NCBI RefSeq assembly: GCF_039993895.1 | Contig: NZ_CP121194.1 | Location: 744,001-808,000 of the forward strand | Direction: 5' to 3' | Origin: Edaphobacter paludis | GTDB lineage: Bacteria; Acidobacteriota; Terriglobia; Terriglobales; Acidobacteriaceae | Length of the DNA stretch: 64,000 bases | In this document: in pieces, positions 52,144 to 58,436 of the stretch | How positions within the stretch are numbered: position 1 is the stretch's first letter | Layout: each line of letters starts with the position of its first letter | Program-made: the position numbers and the translations under genes | The notes under the pieces: model-generated | What the model was told of the DNA's origin: nothing | What the model saw: the letters and a program-made list of their open reading frames with translations, nothing else | Database searches by the model: none

Positions 52144-52518
52144 CTAGCTCGCGGTGGCCAGCATGGAGGCGGCTTCACGGAGCAGATCCGTTGGCGGGCA
52201 GGGTTTAGTGAGGATGCCTACGGGACGGTCTAGTTTGCTGGATTGCTCGCGCACGTCCTTGATGTTGGAGTAGAAGCCAGTCAGGACGATGATGCGGCAG
52301 GAGGGAAGTTCGCGGGTGATGTCACAGACCAGGGCGAGGCCATCTCTTCCGGGCATTGTGACATCACATAAAAGGAGATCGGGACTGAAGGAGCGTGCAG
52401 ACTCGAGGGCTTCATCTGCCGAGTAGGCAGTTTTGGCTTCGAAGCCGTTCTTCAAAAAGATGAGCGCAAGTGTGTTGGCGACCAAATGATCATCGTCAAC
52501 GATGAGAATTCGTTGCAT
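52144..52518 (-). CDS. Single-domain response regulator
   Basis: The 124-residue receiver domain has Asp9-Asp10, the phosphorylation site Asp52 (LLLCDVTMP), Thr80 and Lys105 (LTKPCPP), as in functional receivers. There is no output domain, so it may act by phosphotransfer or protein binding. It could serve the unpaired histidine kinase of this window. Confidence 0.93.
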   Translation of the reverse strand: MQRILIVDDDHLVANTLALIFLKNGFEAKTAYSADEALESARSFSPDLLLCDVTMPGRDGLALVCDITRELPSCRIIVLTGFYSNIKDVREQSSKLDRPVGILTKPCPPTDLLREAASMLATAS

Positions 52519-52618
52519 GGGGAGCTCCCTCTAAATCGCTGCTGGATGCGAACGAGTGCCTACACATTAGGCCGAAAAGGCGTGCTTGTCCATTAATATC
52601 CTGATATTTTTTGCACAG

Positions 52619-52645
52619 AAAAGCGGAGACCGAAAGGTCTCCGCT
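52619..52645 (-). terminator. Rho-independent terminator after the TPR protein
   Basis: AGCGGAGACC (52622-52631) and GGTCTCCGCT (52636-52645) form a perfect 10-bp stem with a GAAA/TTTC loop. On the minus strand it is followed by TTTTCTGTG. It lies 25 bp past the stop of the YfgM-like gene. Confidence 0.88.
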
Positions 52646-52669
52646 GGGTTAAGCGAGTGCAGAAGAGAG

Positions 52670-53404
52670 TTAGCGTTGAAGCGCGGCGGCCGCGGCTGAG
52701 GGGTTCAGCTTCTGCGCAGCGAGCAATCCGACGGCGCTCTTTCCATCTTTATCCTTGAGCTTGGCGTAGATCTTTTTCGCGTCCTCGGTCTTGCCTTGCG
52801 ACTCGTACATCTCGGCCAATTGGAGCTGTGCGAGGCCAGCGGGAACGGACGTGGTGGGCTTTGCGGTCAGCTCGTTGTAGAGGTCGACTGCCTTGGCGTC
52901 CTCTCCGGTCTGGCGATAGAGATTCGCGAGGGAGAGCTTGGCGAGCGAGGCCAGTTCACTGTTCCAGCCGCTGGCGACCTGCTTCAGCGTGTTTTCGGCC
53001 GCAGAGTTGTTGCCGGCTTCGATATAGGTGAGGCCGCCAAAGTAGCGGGCCGTCTTTCCGTCGGGCTCCATGCTGTACTTATCGGCGGCTGCCATGAAAA
53101 GTTGATTGGCTGCCTTGGCGCGCTCGGCGACGGTGGGGTAGGTCTTGACGCCGGCAGGGACGGCCTGGCCGGGTTCGGCGAGCGGTGTCTGGTACTCCTG
53201 CATGGCCGCGCCGAAGGCGACTGAAGCCGCATCGCAGCGGTTGTTATAGATGACAAATCCCCCGACCAGAATGATGATGAGCGCGAACAGGATGGAGCTG
53301 GCGATGATGACGGTCTTGCGGTTTTCGCTGGCCCACTCGAGGCTCTGGTGCGTGGTGTCGATGAACTGGTCGTGCTTGAGAGCTTGCTTGGTCTGCTGAT
53401 CCAC
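52670..53404 (-). CDS. YfgM-like TPR protein, membrane anchored
   Basis: The 244-residue protein has a short cytoplasmic N-terminus, one membrane segment (about 30-53, VIIASSILFALIIILVGGFVIY) and then TPR-like helical repeats (AKAANQLFMAAADKY, AENTLKQVASGWNSELASLAKLSLANLYRQTGE). The architecture matches YfgM/TPR_21 proteins that help periplasmic chaperones and Sec export. It is read away from a long non-coding region. Confidence 0.85.
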   Translation of the reverse strand: MDQQTKQALKHDQFIDTTHQSLEWASENRKTVIIASSILFALIIILVGGFVIYNNRCDAASVAFGAAMQEYQTPLAEPGQAVPAGVKTYPTVAERAKAANQLFMAAADKYSMEPDGKTARYFGGLTYIEAGNNSAAENTLKQVASGWNSELASLAKLSLANLYRQTGEDAKAVDLYNELTAKPTTSVPAGLAQLQLAEMYESQGKTEDAKKIYAKLKDKDGKSAVGLLAAQKLNPSAAAAALQR

Positions 53405-53600
53405 TGGGTTGAGTCTTCCTTTTTGGCTCGCGGCTGTCTTCGCCTTGAGAGAACTGGTTGCGTGAATGGTCGACGCAGAACTTTAAGTCTATCAGTGCGG
53501 GAAAGCAGTTGCGAGGATCTGCAATCCTTTTTGCGTTATTCCGGCTAAAGCTGCAGGGGCCAGGCCTGATCCTGTCTGATCAGCTGTGGTCGATTTAGAG

Positions 53601-53618
53601 GTACCCCCCCGGGGGTAC
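53601..53618. repeat. GTACCCCC/GGGGGTAC inverted repeat
   Basis: Two perfect 8-bp arms flank a CC centre. It may be an operator or a copy of an interspersed palindrome; I saw no other copy in the window. Confidence 0.5.
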
Positions 53619-53791
53619 TTAGTCTTCAAAGTATTCATTTCAAAGGGGATAATTTTAAAGTCTTGTTTCTAAAGGAGTTAGATTAAATCACCGCGAGGAA
53701 CTCTTTTGCTTTCTCTATTTTACCAAGTGGAGCGGAACTCTTTTGCAACGTCTATCGCTTTTGTTTTGTGTGAGTTGGTATGCTCTGGGGC

Positions 53792-53820
53792 TTGACACGC
53801 ATTATGCTGAGCTTTTTGAT
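53792..53820 (+). promoter_or_regulatory. Orphan promoter-like sequence
   Basis: A perfect -35 TTGACA (53792-53797) lies 17 bp before TTTGAT (53815-53820). No gene follows on the plus strand. A transcript would reach the hairpin with GCTTTT at 53911-53930 after about 100 nt. Confidence 0.3.
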
Positions 53821-53910
53821 ATTGAGGGATGTAAGAGATTGACCACAAGCGACTTAATGGCTTAGCTTCCATTGGCGCATGATTCTACTCGTAAGAGGGC
53901 ATAACCCCAG

Positions 53911-53930
53911 GGGGCTGAAGCCCCGCTTTT
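53911..53930. repeat. GGGGCTGAAGCCCC palindrome with T-run
   Basis: GGGGCT and AGCCCC pair closely over GA, followed by GCTTTT. It shares the GGCTGAAGCC core with the next hairpin, 24 bp away. On the plus strand it looks like a weak terminator. Confidence 0.5.
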
Positions 53931-53947
53931 GGGACGACTTTGAGAGA

Positions 53948-53967
53948 CCCAAGGCTGAAGCCTTGGG
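53948..53967. repeat. CCCAAGGCTGAAGCCTTGGG palindrome
   Basis: A perfect 9-bp stem (CCCAAGGCT / AGCCTTGGG) with a GA loop. With its neighbour it forms a REP-like pair typical of acidobacterial intergenic regions. Confidence 0.55.
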
Positions 53968-53975
53968 CTACCGAG

Positions 53976-54010
53976 AAGCCAATGCTTTGGGGGCGCCAAA
54001 GCATTGGCTT
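53976..54010. repeat. Perfect 15-bp hairpin after the carboxylesterase
   Basis: AAGCCAATGCTTTGG (53976-53990) and CCAAAGCATTGGCTT (53996-54010) are exact complements with a 5 nt loop. There is no T-tract on either side. It lies 22 bp past the carboxylesterase stop and could protect or end that mRNA. Confidence 0.6.
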
Positions 54011-54031
54011 GGGGTCACCTAAAGCCGTCAT

Positions 54032-55630
54032 TTAGGGCTTGGGTTTGCCCCAGACTTCATCGAGAAAGAGGTAGCGGGGACGCAAGGTGTCGGGTTGAGG
54101 AGCGGGATTGGCGTCGAGGTGCATGACCTGATATTGGTCGGCCGGGGTGCTGGTGGGCCAGTTGGGTAGATCGGGGCCGTTGGGGTTGCCGGTGCGGGCG
54201 AAGTTGGTCCAGTACTGGCCGATCTGGTCGGAGAGTTTGCGGTCTTCGGGACGCCAGACGGCGCCGGGACGGGAGTCGAGAGTGCCGAAGACGTATTCGA
54301 TGTCGTCGGAGTGGAAGGCTCCCATGGCTGCCGTGTGGTTCTTGTCGCCGGGATTGCCGAGGGTGAAGAAGTAACGGTAGACGGGCGCGTTGCCGGTCTG
54401 GATCTGGGCCTCGATCCAGCGCCAGGTGGAGAAGGCGATGAAGCGGTCGCTGGCGAAGTCTCCGGCGGAGGCCAGCGCTTCGGCGTCGGTGGTTGCGGGA
54501 TAGACGGCGAGGAAGTCCTTCGCTCGGTCGCCAAACTCTTTGTCGGCCTGGGCAGTGAAGGTTTCGGCGGTGACGGGCGGTTTGGCGAAGAGGACAGAGG
54601 AGCGGACTTCGTCGGCGTTCCAACCGGCGAGAAGGGGAACGTGCGCCTGCTTGCCGGCGGCATAGATGTTGGGAACAGAATCAGGCAGGAAGTAGCCGTC
54701 GATATCTGGGCCGAAACGCGGCGGTGGTGGTGTGGTTTTAGCCATGGCGGCTTTGACGAGATCGTCGGGGGAGAGCTTGCGGAGATCGGCCAGCTTCGAG
54801 GTGCCGAAGGCGGTCTGGGAGAACTCGACGTTGCGCTGCTCAAGGACTTCGCGGGGCTGGTAGCCGAGGCCGCCGCTGTAGAAGGCACCGCCGCTCTCGC
54901 CGATGGCCTTGGAGATGAGGTCTTTGGTCTGCGGGGAGGCCATGAGAGTGCTGACCGCGAACGAACCGGCGGACTCGCCGAAGATGGTGACGTTGGAGGG
55001 GTCGCCTCCGAAGGCGGCGATGTTGCGCTTGACCCACTCGAGGGCGGCGGCCTGGTCCATGAGGCCGTAGTTGCCAGAGGCGTGGTTGGGCGACTCGGCG
55101 GTGAGTTCGGGATGGACGAAGAAGCCGAAGATGCCGAGGCGGTAGTTCATCGACACGATGACAACGTTACGGTGGGCGAGGAACTGGCCATCCTGACGAT
55201 TCTCAGACGTGCCGCCGGTGACGAAGCCGCCGCCATAGATCCAGACCATGACGGGGAGATGGCTGTCAGGTTTGGCGTTGGCGGGGGTCCAGACGTTGAG
55301 GGTGAGGCAGTCCTCACTGGGGCCGGGGTCGTGGAAGACCATGTCGGGATAGCTGCCGGACTGGACGCAGTGCGAGCCGAAGTTGGCGGCGGAGCGCACG
55401 CCCTTCCATTTGGCCGCGGGCATCGGCGGCTTCCAGCGGAGATCGCCGACGGGAGGAGCGGCGAAGGGGATGCCCTTGAAGGCGATGACCTGTTTGTCGG
55501 TGGTGAAGGTGCCTTCGACCTTGCCTTTATCGGTTTTTACCTGAAGCGGATTTGCGGCCATGGCGGGAAGAGAAAAGAGGAGGAACGTGGCAAGGGACGC
55601 GACAGTACGGTTCAGGTGCAGCGAGGGCAT
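54032..55630 (-). CDS. Secreted type-B carboxylesterase
   Basis: The 532-residue protein has a Sec signal peptide (cut near MAA, about residue 26). It has the carboxylesterase signature EDCLTLNVW (107-115), the oxyanion GGGF (133-136) and the nucleophile Ser220 in FGESAGS. The start at ATG 55630 is set by GGAG, 8 nt upstream. It hydrolyses esters in the periplasm or outside the cell; substrate unknown. Confidence 0.94.
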   Translation of the reverse strand: MPSLHLNRTVASLATFLLFSLPAMAANPLQVKTDKGKVEGTFTTDKQVIAFKGIPFAAPPVGDLRWKPPMPAAKWKGVRSAANFGSHCVQSGSYPDMVFHDPGPSEDCLTLNVWTPANAKPDSHLPVMVWIYGGGFVTGGTSENRQDGQFLAHRNVVIVSMNYRLGIFGFFVHPELTAESPNHASGNYGLMDQAAALEWVKRNIAAFGGDPSNVTIFGESAGSFAVSTLMASPQTKDLISKAIGESGGAFYSGGLGYQPREVLEQRNVEFSQTAFGTSKLADLRKLSPDDLVKAAMAKTTPPPPRFGPDIDGYFLPDSVPNIYAAGKQAHVPLLAGWNADEVRSSVLFAKPPVTAETFTAQADKEFGDRAKDFLAVYPATTDAEALASAGDFASDRFIAFSTWRWIEAQIQTGNAPVYRYFFTLGNPGDKNHTAAMGAFHSDDIEYVFGTLDSRPGAVWRPEDRKLSDQIGQYWTNFARTGNPNGPDLPNWPTSTPADQYQVMHLDANPAPQPDTLRPRYLFLDEVWGKPKP

Positions 55631-55694
55631 CGGTTTTTCTCCGCTGCCCAACTTATCACAGAAACGATTTAGCTTCGCTCAATGATGCGTGCGC

Positions 55695-57062
55695 TCAGGC
55701 TCCGAAGAGGTTGGTGTTGAGAAAGTCGTTGCGGAATTTTCCGTTGGGATCGTAGTGCTTGAGCATGGCCTGATAGTCGGGCAGCTTTTCATAGAGATGC
55801 TGGATATGCGAGGGCTGCATGGTGAACATCTTGGCCCAGTGCGGACGGGCGTCGAAGGGAGCGAGCTTGGCTTCGATGAGCGGAAGGACTTTCTTGACCG
55901 ATGGCCAGTCCGGCTTCCATGTGAAGTGGATGGTCATGGAATCGCGGTTGTGGCAGGTGCTCATCCATATGTTGTCGGAGGCGATGGTGCGGAACTCGGT
56001 GACGAAGAGATGCGGCGTGATGTGGTCGCGAAGCTCTTCGACGGCGCGGATGGCGGCGTAGCCTTTGTGCCGGGGGACGAAGTATTCGGACTGTAACTCA
56101 TTCCCGCTGCTGGGGGTGAAGTTCATGCGGAAGTGCGGCATGCGCTCGTACCACGGGCCGGGGATGCCTTGCTGCTCGGTGCAGTTGACGGCGGAGGCTC
56201 CGGTGATGGGGTGGAGTTTTTGCTTGGCCAGCGTTGCGCCGTAGAACTCGGCGGGCATGTCGGCCTTGCCACCGGGAGCGAGGCGGCTCTTGATCCAGAC
56301 CTGGGTGGCGCGATTTTTTTGCCAGTCGGTGAAAAGGCTGACGCTGTAGCCGCTGCCGAAGATGGCTTCGAGGTTGTGTTCGAGCTGGTCGAAGGAGAGA
56401 TTTTCGTAGACGACCTGCGCCATCTGGAAAGTAGGTATGACGTCGAGCGTGGTAGCGGTGACTACGCCGAGGCCGCCGAGGGCGACGGCCGCACCGAGGA
56501 TTTGGTCGCCATCTTTTTCGCGGGAGATGTGGACGATGTTGCCGTCGGCGGTGACGATTTCCATGGCGGCGACGGAGGTGGAGAGGTTGCCGTTCTTGTT
56601 GCCGGAGCCGTGGGTCGCGGTCGCGCAGGCTCCGGCGACGGAGACGTGGGGGAGCGAGGCGAGGTTGTGCACAGCGAAGCCTTGCGCGTCGATATACGGA
56701 GCGAGCTGGCCATAGGTGACGCCGCCGCCGACTGTGACGGTGCGGGCCTTGGCGTCGACCGACATATTCTGAAGCGCCTTGACGGAGATCTGGTTGAAGT
56801 TGCTGTCGGCGATGGTGTTGAAGGAGTGGCGTGCGCCGAGGGCTCTGAGCTTGGTACAGCTCTTTACGGCCTGCTGCGTCTCTTCGACGGTCGTTGGCTG
56901 GAGCAGGTGATCGGTATGGTACTGGAGATTGCCAGACCAGTTGGTGCGGTGGGCGGCGGCAGGGGCCTCTGAATGCGCGGTCTGTTCTGCAGGAGCGATG
57001 CGGGAGAGCATGGTTCCGGTGATGATAGCGCCTGTGCTCTTGAGGAATTCTCTCTTGTTCAT
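55695..57062 (-). CDS. FAD-dependent alditol/xylitol oxidase-like protein, Tat leader
   Basis: The 455-residue protein has a Tat-like leader (NKREFLKSTGAIITG) and an FAD_binding_4 domain. The segment GARHSFN with His79 matches the covalently flavinylated His of Streptomyces alditol oxidase. VSVAGACATATHGSG is the second FAD motif, and the ALO C-terminal domain follows. It likely oxidises polyols with O2, in the periplasm. The ATG at 57062 follows GGGATAGG. Confidence 0.9.
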   Translation of the reverse strand: MNKREFLKSTGAIITGTMLSRIAPAEQTAHSEAPAAAHRTNWSGNLQYHTDHLLQPTTVEETQQAVKSCTKLRALGARHSFNTIADSNFNQISVKALQNMSVDAKARTVTVGGGVTYGQLAPYIDAQGFAVHNLASLPHVSVAGACATATHGSGNKNGNLSTSVAAMEIVTADGNIVHISREKDGDQILGAAVALGGLGVVTATTLDVIPTFQMAQVVYENLSFDQLEHNLEAIFGSGYSVSLFTDWQKNRATQVWIKSRLAPGGKADMPAEFYGATLAKQKLHPITGASAVNCTEQQGIPGPWYERMPHFRMNFTPSSGNELQSEYFVPRHKGYAAIRAVEELRDHITPHLFVTEFRTIASDNIWMSTCHNRDSMTIHFTWKPDWPSVKKVLPLIEAKLAPFDARPHWAKMFTMQPSHIQHLYEKLPDYQAMLKHYDPNGKFRNDFLNTNLFGA

Positions 57063-57177
57063 GTACCTATCCCAATGCGTCGTGAAATTTAGGTTGCCGA
57101 TTTCTTTGTCGTTTGCGACGAGTTCGCCAGTGTAAACGATCACGTATAAGTCAGACCATGCGGAGATGAGGAGACTT

Positions 57178-57567
57178 CTACAAAAGCGAAGCTAGAAATG
57201 GAGCTGCCACTTTAACTCCGACGCCGATGATGCCTGCGATCTTCGATACCGTCCCAACAATTTCAGACACGGAGCTGGCAGCGGTGTTGGCCTTCTGCAA
57301 GTTTGCGTTGAGATGTTCCAGTCCCTGAGTGAGTCCGGGTTTGGGGTCAGGTTGTTTGGCAGCTTCCTGCATGCTGGGCAGCACTTGCTGCGTGATCGCC
57401 TGTTTGGCCTCTTCGGGGATTGGAGCTTGCTGTATCTGCTGATGGAGCGAGTCCAGCAGGCTGAGAATCTGGTCGCGGTCAACCTGGTTCATGGTGACGT
57501 TCTGAGTGTTGTTGTCGCCGACCTGAACATTGGTTCCGGATACGGTACCCATTTGGATATTCGACAT
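57178..57567 (-). CDS. Small protein with N-terminal RHIM-like motif and hydrophobic C-terminus
   Basis: The 129-residue protein starts at ATG 57567, set by a strong AGGAGG site. Residues 11-20 read GTNVQVGDNN, close to the VQVGDNN amyloid core of the animal RIPK3 RHIM. A weaker IQMG lies at 4-7. Residues ~28-95 are charged and helical. Residues ~97-129 are a Gly/Ala/Val-rich hydrophobic segment (SKIAGIIGVGVKVAAPFLASLL) that could enter a membrane. This layout suggests an effector triggered by amyloid templating from the upstream gene product. It is inference; no known domain was recognised. Confidence 0.75.
   Translation of the reverse strand: MSNIQMGTVSGTNVQVGDNNTQNVTMNQVDRDQILSLLDSLHQQIQQAPIPEEAKQAITQQVLPSMQEAAKQPDPKPGLTQGLEHLNANLQKANTAASSVSEIVGTVSKIAGIIGVGVKVAAPFLASLL
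57508..57528 (-). other. RHIM-like core in the small effector-like gene
   Basis: These bases encode VQVGDNN, residues 14-20. The second copy of the motif, VQIGDHN, ends the upstream gene at 57623-57643. The identical frame GTNVQxGDxN in two otherwise unrelated proteins is the main evidence for a shared interaction motif. Confidence 0.6.
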
Positions 57568-57607
57568 ATACAAACCTCCTCGCTTCGTTCTCGTGTGCGC
57601 GGCCCTG

Positions 57608-58351
57608 TTAGGTGTGGACGATGTTGTGGTCCCCGATCTGAACATTCGTTCCTTTTACGTCTCCGAAAGAGAGGGAACCCCCAGCTTCAACGTGTATCTC
57701 GAATATCTGTGATTGGCCGACGGTGGTGGGTAGGCTCATGATGGGAGTCACTACGGAACTATCGGCGTTTACCAGCTGCATTTCTACATGGTTCAGATTG
57801 TTCTTGTCGATCAGGGTGCGGACTTCTCCGGGGACGGCGGAGGTTCCATTCAATTGAAGATTGGCCACGAACTGAAGCGTCGAGCCGGCGAACTCTACCC
57901 AGCGGTAGAGGCTGATGCCGACGACGCATTGCACGGCAGAGGTGGGGCCTTGCAGCAGCATGGCGCTCATGCGTATGGGATGTCCGTCCATCGAGAGAGC
58001 ATCGAACTCCCGCACCAGCGTCATGACGCCGTTGAGAGTCGTCTGCCGCAGCGGAGTGATGCGCAGCACGCTCTGCAGGCCGAGGCTCCGCGCGTTGTAG
58101 GCGGCGACCATAGGATTGTCGAAGTTGTAATAATGCTGCACCAGGCCCGGCAGATAGGGCGGCATCACCGGGAGGATCCATATAAGCGCCGGACTGTTGG
58201 GCGGCGGTGTCGACCCGGGCGGCCATGCGAATACACCTCCGCTCATAGGATCAGGCGGCGTGGACGTAAAACCAGGGGGCATCTGGACGGAGTAGCCGTA
58301 CCCGTTCAGCGTATTCGAGAAGTTGTTCCAGTTGCCCAAGCTTTGCCTCAC
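57608..58351 (-). CDS. Sensor-like protein ending in a RHIM-like motif, unknown
   Basis: The 247-residue protein starts at GTG 58351 with no strong ribosome site. The body (about 1-225) has alternating beta/alpha pattern with a YSVQMPPGF start, reminiscent of Mog1/PsbP-like folds (weak). There is no signal peptide. The last residues read GTNVQIGDHNIVHT (234-247), with the RHIM-like core VQIGDHN at 237-243. The same motif opens the next gene 40 bp downstream. It probably senses something and passes on an amyloid fold. I could not name a family. Confidence 0.72.
   Translation of the reverse strand: MRQSLGNWNNFSNTLNGYGYSVQMPPGFTSTPPDPMSGGVFAWPPGSTPPPNSPALIWILPVMPPYLPGLVQHYYNFDNPMVAAYNARSLGLQSVLRITPLRQTTLNGVMTLVREFDALSMDGHPIRMSAMLLQGPTSAVQCVVGISLYRWVEFAGSTLQFVANLQLNGTSAVPGEVRTLIDKNNLNHVEMQLVNADSSVVTPIMSLPTTVGQSQIFEIHVEAGGSLSFGDVKGTNVQIGDHNIVHT
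57623..57643 (-). other. RHIM-like core at the end of the sensor-like gene
   Basis: These bases encode VQIGDHN (residues 237-243), four residues before the stop. The mirror placement (C-terminal here, N-terminal in the next gene) is typical of amyloid-signalling pairs. Confidence 0.6.
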
Positions 58352-58402
58352 GGTGTCTGATAGGCAAGCATCTTACTCCGGCTTGCGCGGGGACACCCGT
58401 GA

Positions 58403-58431
58403 AATTTTGCCGGGGCCTATATTTTTGTCAA
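58403..58431 (-). promoter_or_regulatory. Possible promoter of the RHIM-like pair
   Basis: On the minus strand a perfect TTGACA (58431-58426) lies 17 bp before AAAATT (58408-58403), a poor -10. It overlaps the 3' end of polA. It could give the pair its own promoter with a leader of about 45 nt. Confidence 0.3.
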
Positions 58432-58436
58432 CGGCC

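Larger units (their letters stand above)
53405..54031. other. Palindrome-rich non-coding region
   Basis: No coding sequence is seen in 627 bp. It holds a GTACCCCC palindrome (53601-53618), a 13-bp direct repeat GGAACTCTTTTGC (53697-53709 and 53734-53746), an orphan promoter-like pair (53792-53820) and three hairpins (53911-53924, 53948-53967, 53976-54010). Confidence 0.8.

Noticed and set aside
54311..55672. A 453-codon plus-strand frame opposite the carboxylesterase
   Set aside because: Gly/Ala/Asp-rich shadow of the secreted esterase on the other strand.
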